Part shown: positions 1 to 5,169 of the stretch, one piece after another | Numbering within the stretch: position 1 is the stretch's first letter | How the letters are laid out: each line of letters begins with the position of its first letter | Assembly (NCBI GenBank): GCA_030613605.1 | Contig: JAUWLO010000108.1 | Location: 1-7,048, forward strand | Length of the DNA: 7,048 bases | Source: Gammaproteobacteria bacterium | GTDB taxonomy: Bacteria > Pseudomonadota > Gammaproteobacteria > SZUA-152 | Direction: 5' to 3' | The notes under the pieces: model-generated | Seen by the model: the letters and a program-made list of their open reading frames with translations, nothing else | Told to the model about the DNA's origin: nothing | Databases searched by the model: none | Position numbers and translations under genes: made by a program

Positions 1-132
1 GCACGAGATACTGCGAACCTTGCATTGAGCGAGGCTCGGGAAGCCAAAGCCATCGCTGAAACTGCACTGAGTGAGGCCAGGGCTGCCAGCGAAAAAGCTG
101 ATCGCATGTATCAAAAAGCGGTAAGCAAATAG
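1..132 (+). CDS. Lpp/OprI-type alanine-zipper outer-membrane lipoprotein, C-terminal fragment
   Basis: The first 43 codons visible, in frame 1 and ending at TAG (130-132), encode an Ala/Glu/Arg/Lys-rich helix with small residues at regular heptad-like spacing, followed by a C-terminus reading DRMYQKAVSK. This is the pattern of the murein lipoprotein Lpp of enterics and OprI of Pseudomonas: a trimeric alanine-zipper coiled coil anchored in the outer membrane by an N-terminal lipid, whose last lysine can be joined to peptidoglycan. The terminal lysine is present. The visible part holds a 14-residue repeat: ALSEAREAKAIAET is followed directly by ALSEARAASEKADR. The signal peptide and lipobox cysteine lie outside the window, so lipidation is inferred from the family. 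The neighbouring convergent L,D-transpeptidase is of the type that performs this attachment. Other alanine-rich coiled-coil proteins could look similar, but the C-terminal lysine and the neighbour favour Lpp. Confidence 0.82.
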   Translation, partial: ARDTANLALSEAREAKAIAETALSEARAASEKADRMYQKAVSK

Positions 133-151
133 ACCGGCCAGGTTAGATTTC

Positions 152-173
152 GTGTGGGCTGAACTGCCCACGC
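152..173 (+). terminator. Hairpin between convergent genes, probable weak terminator
   Basis: GTGTGGGC (152-159) pairs with GCCCACGC (166-173) around the six-base loop TGAACT, giving 8 pairs including one G-T wobble. It lies 20 bases after the lipoprotein stop codon and 5 bases beyond the L,D-transpeptidase stop, where a terminator shared by two converging transcripts would be expected. The tail on the plus strand is only TTGTCT and the tail on the minus strand is AT-rich rather than a clean U run, so termination efficiency is uncertain. Confidence 0.5.
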
Positions 174-177
174 TTGT

Positions 178-1257
178 CTAGTGTGTTGCGGAGGAAACCG
201 AAACCGCTGCTGTCTTTGTCGAAGTGCTTTTTTTCTGAACGGTTGATTGCTGAACAGCTGTACGCTGACCATCTGTTTTCTGAAAAAGGGGAATTGGCAC
301 ACCTGTATGTTGCCTTGCCAGGCTTACGATATGCTCCCATACCTCGGGGGACATTTTATCTGCACCGGAACGCACTACTCCCGAGATTACAGGTGTCAAA
401 TTTATGCCGTTTTTGTTCTTTACAACGGGTTCGTGTGCTTCCATAAAGAGAACTTCGTTTTCATAACCAAACTTATAGGGTTGCTCCACAATGTGTACCG
501 GTGTCCCTTTCGGCACCTTTGTAATCAATGAACGAATATCCTCAGGATACAAACGTAAACAACCATGGCTGACGCGCATACCAATGCTGAATGGCCTATT
601 GGTGCCATGAATCAGCAGGCCATCGGCATTGAGTTGCATGGCAAAATCTCCCAGGGGATTGTCAGGGCCTGGAGGGATTAACCTGCGGCTCTTAATGCCA
701 TTTGCCAGCGATTCCTGGTAAACGGATATTGGCATGGTCCAGCTTGGTTTCTCTATTTTCATGACGATGTGGTAATCACCTACCGGTGTTGCCCAGCCCT
801 GGCGCCCAATACCAATGGGGTGGGTAATAACCTTCCTCGCTCCCCCCTTTTTTGGCTCTGGAAAGTAATACAGTCGCATTTCAGCCAGGTTCACCACAAT
901 GCCTTCCCTGGGCCCTTGCGGAATAATAAAGCGTGTTGGCAACACAATACGGGCACCCTGCTCTGGTAACCACGGATCAATGCCGGGATTAGCAGCCGTT
1001 ATTTCATTGAATCCCAGGTCATATTTTCTGGCAATGTCCAGCAGAGTGTCTTGTGCCCTGGCCTCAATATACTGAATCTTTCCCACAAGATTATTGCCTG
1101 CGTCTGGTAATGGATAACTTCCAGCTTGCACAGGAAAATGCACAAGTAACAGCCCCCCGACTATCAATAACTTAAAACATAAGCGAATTGATTGGTTAAG
1201 GGCGCCATTTTGCCGTCGTTTTCTGGTTTTCGTAACTTGTAATAATCTCACTAACAT
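178..1257 (-). CDS. L,D-transpeptidase (ErfK/YbiS type, YkuD domain)
   Basis: Periplasmic cysteine transpeptidase that acts on peptidoglycan tetrapeptides, forming either 3-3 cross-links or the bond between mDAP and the C-terminal lysine of Lpp-type lipoproteins. Counted from the ATG at 1257 it is 359 residues. It has a basic start, a hydrophobic segment at about 26-44 ending in VQA (likely signal peptide), a LysM-like segment at about 63-107 (TLLDIARKYDLGFNEI then NPGIDPWLP) and a YkuD domain at about 118-258. The catalytic signature is complete: H217 in LLIHGT, then S230-H231-G232-C233 in RVSHGCLRL, with C233 the nucleophile. A linker and a Ser/Thr/Lys-rich tail follow. A TTG at 1290 would add 11 residues but has no ribosome binding site, whereas the ATG has only a weak purine stretch (GAAAGAA) upstream, so the start is not certain. 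Its 3' end faces an Lpp-like gene, which supports lipoprotein attachment as its role; pure 3-3 cross-linking is the alternative. Confidence 0.94.
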   Translation of the reverse strand: MLVRLLQVTKTRKRRQNGALNQSIRLCFKLLIVGGLLLVHFPVQAGSYPLPDAGNNLVGKIQYIEARAQDTLLDIARKYDLGFNEITAANPGIDPWLPEQGARIVLPTRFIIPQGPREGIVVNLAEMRLYYFPEPKKGGARKVITHPIGIGRQGWATPVGDYHIVMKIEKPSWTMPISVYQESLANGIKSRRLIPPGPDNPLGDFAMQLNADGLLIHGTNRPFSIGMRVSHGCLRLYPEDIRSLITKVPKGTPVHIVEQPYKFGYENEVLFMEAHEPVVKNKNGINLTPVISGVVRSGADKMSPEVWEHIVSLARQHTGVPIPLFQKTDGQRTAVQQSTVQKKSTSTKTAAVSVSSATH

Positions 1258-1376
1258 TGTTTTATATTCTTTCAACAGATCCAAAGCCAAAAAACTGTCC
1301 GAAAATGGTGTTAACTTCTATGATTAATAATAGAGTGTAATGAAACAAATGGTATTTAAGGTCATATACTAATGCT
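1258..1376. promoter_or_regulatory. Divergent intergenic region, promoters for the L,D-transpeptidase and ftsH genes
   Basis: This AT-rich region must carry the promoters for both flanking, divergent genes. On the plus strand two -10-like hexamers stand out: TATGAT (1319-1324) and TATACT (1365-1370). Neither has a good -35 at the usual spacing. TATACT lies six bases before the ftsH ATG, so if it is used the transcript would begin at or next to the start codon. AAGG (1358-1361) is the only ribosome-binding-like sequence and sits 15 bases from the ATG, which is too far to be convincing. On the minus strand, TTGTTT with a 17-base spacer to AATCAT is a poor candidate for the transpeptidase. I see no sigma-32 heat-shock -10 (CCCCAT-like) upstream of ftsH. 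Confidence 0.35.
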
Positions 1377-3320
1377 ATGAATGATTCATCTCCTCCCCAA
1401 TCGGGGCCAGGGCCAGAAAAAGAACCAGGACCCGAACCCCAGCCGCAGATACCGCCACCAGTGTGGATGCCCTATGTTATTGCTGCCGTAATCTTTTCCA
1501 TACTTTACATGTTTTTTATCCAGGCTCCTGTTAAAGAGCCACGGTATGAAATTCCCTACACTCAATTTAAGATGCTGCTCAAGCAGCAACGGATAAAATC
1601 CATAGTCCTGAAAGGCGAGATTGCCGACGGAAGCCTGCACGATCCGGAACCCATTGGCCCTGAAAATACCACGGGTGTGCATTTTCGTACCCGCATTCCC
1701 AGCTTTGGTGACGAATCCCTGCTGCCCGAACTGGAGGCCCAGGGCGTCGAGGTAAGTGTCGGCCCAGAGGCCGAAGGAAATATTTTCGTCACTTTTTTAT
1801 TAGCCCTGTTACCCTGGCTGTTATTTTTCCTGGTGTTTATGTGGATTATGCGCCGGGCATCCCGCAACCTCGGCGGTGGCCTGGGCGGTCCTAATGAGCT
1901 CAAACGCTTTTTAGAGGCTACACCGGGTAAAACCGCCGAAATACCCGAGGTCAACTTTAGCGATGTTGCCGGTCAGGAAAATGCCAAACGGGAGGTCACC
2001 GAACTGGTGGAATTCCTCAAGCACCCGGAAAAATTCCATGAATTGGGTGCCGAAATCCCTCGCGGTGTGTTGTTGATGGGGCCGCCGGGCACGGGAAAAA
2101 CCCTCATGGCCAGGGCATTGGCCGGTGAAGCCGGAGTGCCCTTCTATTCCATCTCCGCCTCAGAATTTATCGAAGTATTCGTCGGTGTGGGCGCGGCTCG
2201 CGTGCGCCACTTGTTCGAGGCTGCCAAGAAAAATGCGCCCAGTATTATATTTATTGACGAACTGGACAGTATTGGCCGCACCCGGGGCACCGGGCTGGGC
2301 GGCGGCCATGATGAACGGGAACAAACCCTGAATCAGATTTTGGCGGAGATGGACGGTTTCAGCCCCCACGAAAACGTGCTGGTTCTGGCGGCCACCAATC
2401 GCCCCGATGTGCTGGACTCCGCCCTGCTACGCCCGGGTCGATTCGACCGCCATGTCACTCTGGATCTGCCAGATCTCAATGATCGCCAGGCCATTCTGGC
2501 CGTGCATGTGCGTAATATTCCACTGGCAGAAGATGTTGATCTCGGCAAGCTTGCTGCGGGTACTCCAGGCTTTTCCGGGGCGGACCTCAAGAACCTGATT
2601 AACGAGGCGGCCATCACTGCCGCACGTGACAATAATAAACAGGTTGCGATGACACATTTTGACCAGGCGCGCGACAAGGTGATGATGGGTACGGAACGCA
2701 CCCTGGCGATTGAGCCCGAGGAAAAACATCGGCTGGCGGTGCATGAATCGGGGCATACATTAGTCGCCTACTTCCTGCCCCTTGCCGATCCTTTATATAA
2801 GGTCAGCATTATTCCGCGCGGCCGGGCCCTCGGTGTTACCCAACAATTACCGGAACACGAACGGCACACGCTGCCCGAAGATTATTTACACGACAGGCTC
2901 GCCGTCATTCTTGGCGGGCGTGCCGCGGAGAAAATATTGCTCGGCACAGTAAGTTCAGGTGCTGACGAGGATATCCATCAAGCCACCGCCACAGCGCGGG
3001 CGATGGTCTCCCGCTGGGGAATGTCAGATGAGGTCGGTCCCATTGACCTGCGCGAAAGTGAGGAGCACCCCTTTCTCGGCAAGGAAATCGCCCAGCCGCG
3101 GCATTACAGTGAACATTCTGCAGAAATCGTGGATCACGCTGTGCAAAAGATGCTGGTAGAAGCCGAAAAGCGTGCTACAGATACCATTGAACAACACAGG
3201 GTGGAGTTGGATCGTCTGGTCGATGCCCTGGAAAAACAGGAAACCCTGGCGCGCAAAGACATCGAACAATGTCTGGGGCCTGCCATTGCAAAAAAACAGC
3301 TTTCTTCAATACCTCATTAA
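1377..3320 (+). CDS. ftsH: FtsH-family ATP-dependent zinc metalloprotease, probable accessory paralogue
   Basis: Hexameric inner-membrane AAA+ protease that pulls out and degrades membrane and short-lived cytoplasmic proteins. The 647 residues read in order: a proline-rich cytoplasmic extension (1-29), TM1 (about 31-49), a periplasmic domain (about 50-136), TM2 (about 138-158), a Gly-rich linker and the AAA+ module. Walker A is GPPGTGKT (235-242), the pore loop FVG (268-270), Walker B IIFIDE (290-295), and the second region of homology 339-358 contains Arg fingers R352 and R355. The M41 peptidase has HESGH (456-460; HEAGH is usual) and a third zinc ligand, D532, in SGADEDI. All catalytic residues are intact. 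Length matches E. coli FtsH (about 644), but the proline/glutamate-rich start is additional. The housekeeping ftsH normally sits between rlmE and folP; neither is here, suggesting a second copy. The ATG at 1377 has no Shine-Dalgarno; M31 at 1467 is an alternative but would remove the extension and has no better site. Codons are visibly more GC-rich than in the flanking genes. Confidence 0.97.
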   Translation: MNDSSPPQSGPGPEKEPGPEPQPQIPPPVWMPYVIAAVIFSILYMFFIQAPVKEPRYEIPYTQFKMLLKQQRIKSIVLKGEIADGSLHDPEPIGPENTTGVHFRTRIPSFGDESLLPELEAQGVEVSVGPEAEGNIFVTFLLALLPWLLFFLVFMWIMRRASRNLGGGLGGPNELKRFLEATPGKTAEIPEVNFSDVAGQENAKREVTELVEFLKHPEKFHELGAEIPRGVLLMGPPGTGKTLMARALAGEAGVPFYSISASEFIEVFVGVGAARVRHLFEAAKKNAPSIIFIDELDSIGRTRGTGLGGGHDEREQTLNQILAEMDGFSPHENVLVLAATNRPDVLDSALLRPGRFDRHVTLDLPDLNDRQAILAVHVRNIPLAEDVDLGKLAAGTPGFSGADLKNLINEAAITAARDNNKQVAMTHFDQARDKVMMGTERTLAIEPEEKHRLAVHESGHTLVAYFLPLADPLYKVSIIPRGRALGVTQQLPEHERHTLPEDYLHDRLAVILGGRAAEKILLGTVSSGADEDIHQATATARAMVSRWGMSDEVGPIDLRESEEHPFLGKEIAQPRHYSEHSAEIVDHAVQKMLVEAEKRATDTIEQHRVELDRLVDALEKQETLARKDIEQCLGPAIAKKQLSSIPH

Positions 3321-3393
3321 GGGGTTACAAAGGAAGGGGTCGAGGCATTATGTTATTCGACGTTAACCTGACCCTGGCCTAACATTGATATGC

Positions 3394-3399
3394 AGGAGG
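3394..3399 (+). promoter_or_regulatory. Strong Shine-Dalgarno for the cytochrome c gene
   Basis: A perfect AGGAGG nine bases before the ATG at 3409 fixes the start of the cytochrome gene. It contrasts with the genes on either side (ftsH and the M28 peptidase), neither of which has a recognisable ribosome binding site. Confidence 0.8.
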
Positions 3400-3408
3400 A
3401 TGGTATAG

Positions 3409-3789
3409 ATGAACCGGTATGCTTACATGTCCATATTGATAGCCATAGTCGTTTTTATCGGCGTGTCACTGGCCAACATGCAGGTTGATAATCCGAGTCC
3501 AGATAATAACACCTTACCATCCGACAAAGCGTCAGAAATAATCCATACCCCTGTTGTTACGGAAAGCGTTACAGACCGCGGTCAACTTCTCTATGAAAAC
3601 CATTGCACGGCCTGCCATGAAAAAAGTGTACATAGCCGTAAACATTACAAAGCCAATTCAATTAACGATATCCACCAATGGGTGATACGCTGGTCAAACA
3701 ACCTCGAACTTGGTTGGGTAAAACATGATGTCGATGTGGTCACTGATTTTTTAAATCGACGCTATTACCATTTCACTATTGAAAAATAA
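3409..3789 (+). CDS. Small membrane-targeted monohaem c-type cytochrome
   Basis: A 126-residue electron-transfer protein facing the periplasm. Residues 7-22 form a single hydrophobic segment (signal peptide or uncleaved anchor), followed by a polar, disordered-looking stretch to about 53. The haem domain (about 57-122) opens with RGQLLYENHCTACH: the CxxCH motif (C66, C69, H70) binds one haem c covalently, with H70 as proximal ligand. The C-terminal part has several aromatic residues (W91, W95, W103) and ends in FLNRRYYHF, which resembles the closing helix of small class I-like cytochromes in proteobacteria. There is no methionine after residue 24, so the sixth haem ligand cannot be the usual Met; H75, H79, H89, H106 and H121 are possible. 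It starts 88 bases after ftsH and ends 44 bases before the M28 gene, all on the same strand. The redox partner is unknown. The cytochrome c call is secure; the subfamily is not. Confidence 0.87.
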   Translation: MNRYAYMSILIAIVVFIGVSLANMQVDNPSPDNNTLPSDKASEIIHTPVVTESVTDRGQLLYENHCTACHEKSVHSRKHYKANSINDIHQWVIRWSNNLELGWVKHDVDVVTDFLNRRYYHFTIEK

Positions 3790-3804
3790 CCCACCGATTT
3801 ATTT

Positions 3805-3833
3805 GATGCTCTTTTTGTTGGTAAAAAAACATC
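3805..3833 (+). repeat. AT-rich imperfect hairpin abutting the M28 start codon
   Basis: GATGCTCTTTTT (3805-3816) can fold back on AAAAAAACATC (3823-3833) around the loop GTTGGT, with one mismatch and one bulge. The base of the stem touches the ATG at 3834. The stem is mostly A-T and therefore weak in RNA, and no Shine-Dalgarno is present, so the structure could affect translation initiation or could be chance. Confidence 0.3.
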
Positions 3834-4703
3834 ATGTCCAGCACCCTCAAAAAAATCACTACCCACGTGCACACCCTGGCCGGAGATATTGGTGAACGTA
3901 ATGTTTTTCATCCTCGCGCCCTGGCTGCGGCGGCCAGCTACATACAGGAAGAATGGGAACAACAGGGTTATGAAGTCAAACCCCAGCACTATCGCGCAAA
4001 GGGAATTGATTGCGTCAACCTGGAAGTGACGCGGGCAGGTTCCGATAGTTCGGAGCCAATGATTTTAATCGGCGCGCACTACGACTCCGTTAAGGGTAGC
4101 CCCGGCGCCAACGATAACGGCAGCGGTGTGGCTGCCCTGTTGGAGCTGTCACGCCTGTTTACCACCGTCACTCCTCAAACCACCGTACGCTTTGTCGCCT
4201 TCGTTAATGAAGAACCGCCGTTCTTTTACTGGCAAAAGATGGGCAGCATGGTCTACGCCAAAGCGGCGCGCCATCGTGGTGACAAAATTCGCTGTATGGT
4301 TTCACTGGAAACGATTGGTTATTTCCCCAACTCCCCCCATAGCCAGGCCTACCCGCCCCTGCTCAAGTGGTTCTATCCCGACCGTGGAAATTTCGTTGCC
4401 TTCGTCGCCAATTTTCGTTCACGGAAAATTATGCATCAGGCCGCCCATCACTTTCGACAATGTACAGATTTTCCCCTGCAATACATCGCCACTGTCCCGT
4501 GGCTACCCGGCGTTAGTTGGAGTGACCACCTGGCGTTCTGGCGTCATGGCTATCGCGCCTTCATGGTCACCGATACCGCCTTCTATCGTTACCCCTATTA
4601 TCACAGCGCTGACGATACGGCAGACAAAATACACTACCCGCCTTTCGCAAGGCTGACCGAAGATCTGTTCTGCACCTTCGCCAGTATGGCAAAAACTTCT
4701 TAA
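3834..4703 (+). CDS. M28-family zinc aminopeptidase, apparently cytoplasmic
   Basis: Co-catalytic two-zinc exopeptidase that would remove N-terminal residues from peptides. In the 289 residues the M28 ligand pattern is visible in order: H82 in GAHYDS, the bridging D94 in GANDNGSG, the catalytic/ligand pair E126-E127 in FVNEEPPFF, E159 in SLETIG and H257 in YYHSADD. D84 is the usual residue two after the first His. The common EExGxxGS motif is replaced by NEEPPFF with MGS further on (136-138), a variant I recall from a subgroup of bacterial M28 proteins. The N-terminus (MSSTLKKITTHVHTLAGDIG) has no signal peptide, and an in-frame stop at 3822-3824 rules out a longer form with one, so the enzyme is probably cytosolic. 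It lacks a Shine-Dalgarno and lies 44 bases after the cytochrome gene, which suggests co-transcription with it. It may degrade peptides released by FtsH; this is inference. The true substrate (aminopeptidase or glutaminyl cyclase-like) cannot be settled from sequence. Confidence 0.92.
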   Translation: MSSTLKKITTHVHTLAGDIGERNVFHPRALAAAASYIQEEWEQQGYEVKPQHYRAKGIDCVNLEVTRAGSDSSEPMILIGAHYDSVKGSPGANDNGSGVAALLELSRLFTTVTPQTTVRFVAFVNEEPPFFYWQKMGSMVYAKAARHRGDKIRCMVSLETIGYFPNSPHSQAYPPLLKWFYPDRGNFVAFVANFRSRKIMHQAAHHFRQCTDFPLQYIATVPWLPGVSWSDHLAFWRHGYRAFMVTDTAFYRYPYYHSADDTADKIHYPPFARLTEDLFCTFASMAKTS

Positions 4704-4749
4704 GTCGTACTGTTTCCCTATTGGATTGTAAAAAGTATTATCGGCGTGT

Positions 4750-4774
4750 TTTGACGTTGCCAATCAACGTCAAA
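4750..4774. promoter_or_regulatory. Perfect 10-bp inverted repeat, candidate operator
   Basis: TTTGACGTTG (4750-4759) and CAACGTCAAA (4765-4774) are exact inverted copies separated by CCAAT. The repeat ends nine bases before the -10 hexamer of the coiled-coil gene, so it covers the -35 position, where a dimeric repressor would block RNA polymerase. It could instead be the M28 terminator, but the sequence after it (TTTCACTGC) is not a U run, so I favour an operator. A double role is possible. Confidence 0.5.
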
Positions 4775-4780
4775 TTTCAC

Positions 4781-4789
4781 TGCTATACT
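4781..4789 (+). promoter_or_regulatory. Extended -10 sigma-70 promoter for the coiled-coil gene
   Basis: TGCTATACT has the extended -10 form (TGn followed by a near-consensus hexamer, TATACT for TATAAT). The position 17 bases upstream (CAATCA) is a poor -35, as is common for extended -10 promoters. Transcription would start near 4796, leaving a leader of about 40 bases before the ATG at 4836. Confidence 0.55.
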
Positions 4790-4823
4790 TTATTCACGAA
4801 ATAGAATATTCGATTGTTAACAC

Positions 4824-4832
4824 GGGGAGAGG
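4824..4832 (+). promoter_or_regulatory. Ribosome binding site of the coiled-coil gene
   Basis: A purine run, GGGGAGAGG, ends three bases before the ATG at 4836; the GGGGAG part is six bases away. This is a good Shine-Dalgarno and supports that start. Confidence 0.65.
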
Positions 4833-4835
4833 AAA

Positions 4836-5129
4836 ATGCCTGACATCAATCAGTTGGCCGAGCGTCATATCAGAGAACACGAAGCCCACCTAAAACACAT
4901 CGATGAACTCATGGAACAAGCCTACAAGGCGGAGCAGGCTGCGGCAGATTCAGCGGAAGTTAGTGCGGAATTGGCTGATCTGAAACAGGAGCGCGGCAAA
5001 CTCGCCAATCAACTCGACGAGCTGAGGCAAAAATCTGCCGAAGAGTGGGCACAAAAAGGCGGCCCAATGATCATCTGGGACATCGTCGCCGGTCGGCTGG
5101 AAAAACTGGTGGAACGCATAAAACATTAG
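4836..5129 (+). CDS. Small coiled-coil protein of unknown function
   Basis: I do not recognise the family. The 97-residue protein has no signal peptide, transmembrane segment or cysteine, so it should be a soluble cytoplasmic protein. Residues from about 8 to 73 are a long charged helix rich in Glu, Lys, Ala, Leu and Gln; the second half (about 44-70, including LADLKQERGKLANQLDEL) shows clear heptad spacing of Leu/Ala, as in a parallel coiled coil. The helix breaks at GGP (75-77). A final amphipathic segment, MIIWDIVAGRLEKLVERIKH (78-97), follows, containing the only tryptophan; it may be a docking or membrane-surface helix. The coding call rests on a good ribosome binding site, an extended -10 promoter, the upstream palindrome and normal codon use. 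It ends 40 bases from the convergent cotransporter gene. Possible roles include scaffold, stress or nucleoid-associated protein, but the sequence does not distinguish them. Confidence 0.8.
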   Translation: MPDINQLAERHIREHEAHLKHIDELMEQAYKAEQAAADSAEVSAELADLKQERGKLANQLDELRQKSAEEWAQKGGPMIIWDIVAGRLEKLVERIKH

Positions 5130-5169
5130 CTCATAGGCAGAAAGCTTCTGGGATTTCCACAATCAGACA

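Noticed and set aside
1258..1290. TTGGCT with an 18-base spacer to TATAAA, a promoter-like pair reading leftward just before the transpeptidase ATG
   Set aside because: Transcription from it would start downstream of the ATG at 1257, and no good later start codon preserves the signal peptide.
1562..1954. Minus-strand open frame of 130 codons inside ftsH, and a similar 122-codon frame at 2333-2701
   Set aside because: Both lie antisense to conserved FtsH sequence in GC-rich codons, with no ribosome binding site and low-complexity Arg/Ser/Pro composition; they are shadows.
3337..3374. GGGTC (3337-3341) and GACCC (3370-3374) with extra pairs inside, a possible terminator after ftsH
   Set aside because: The loop is about 21 bases, the stem contains a bulge, and no T-run follows. 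It is not a convincing terminator, so read-through into the cytochrome gene is left open.
3350..3382. Ten-codon frame (MLFDVNLTLA) between ftsH and the cytochrome gene, with a purine-rich stretch upstream
   Set aside because: It is far too short to support as a gene, and no attenuator-like hairpins or regulatory codon run accompany it.
5139..5151. CAGAA/TTCTG mini-hairpin between the coiled-coil gene and the convergent transporter gene
   Set aside because: It has only five pairs, a three-base loop and no U-run on either strand; probably chance.
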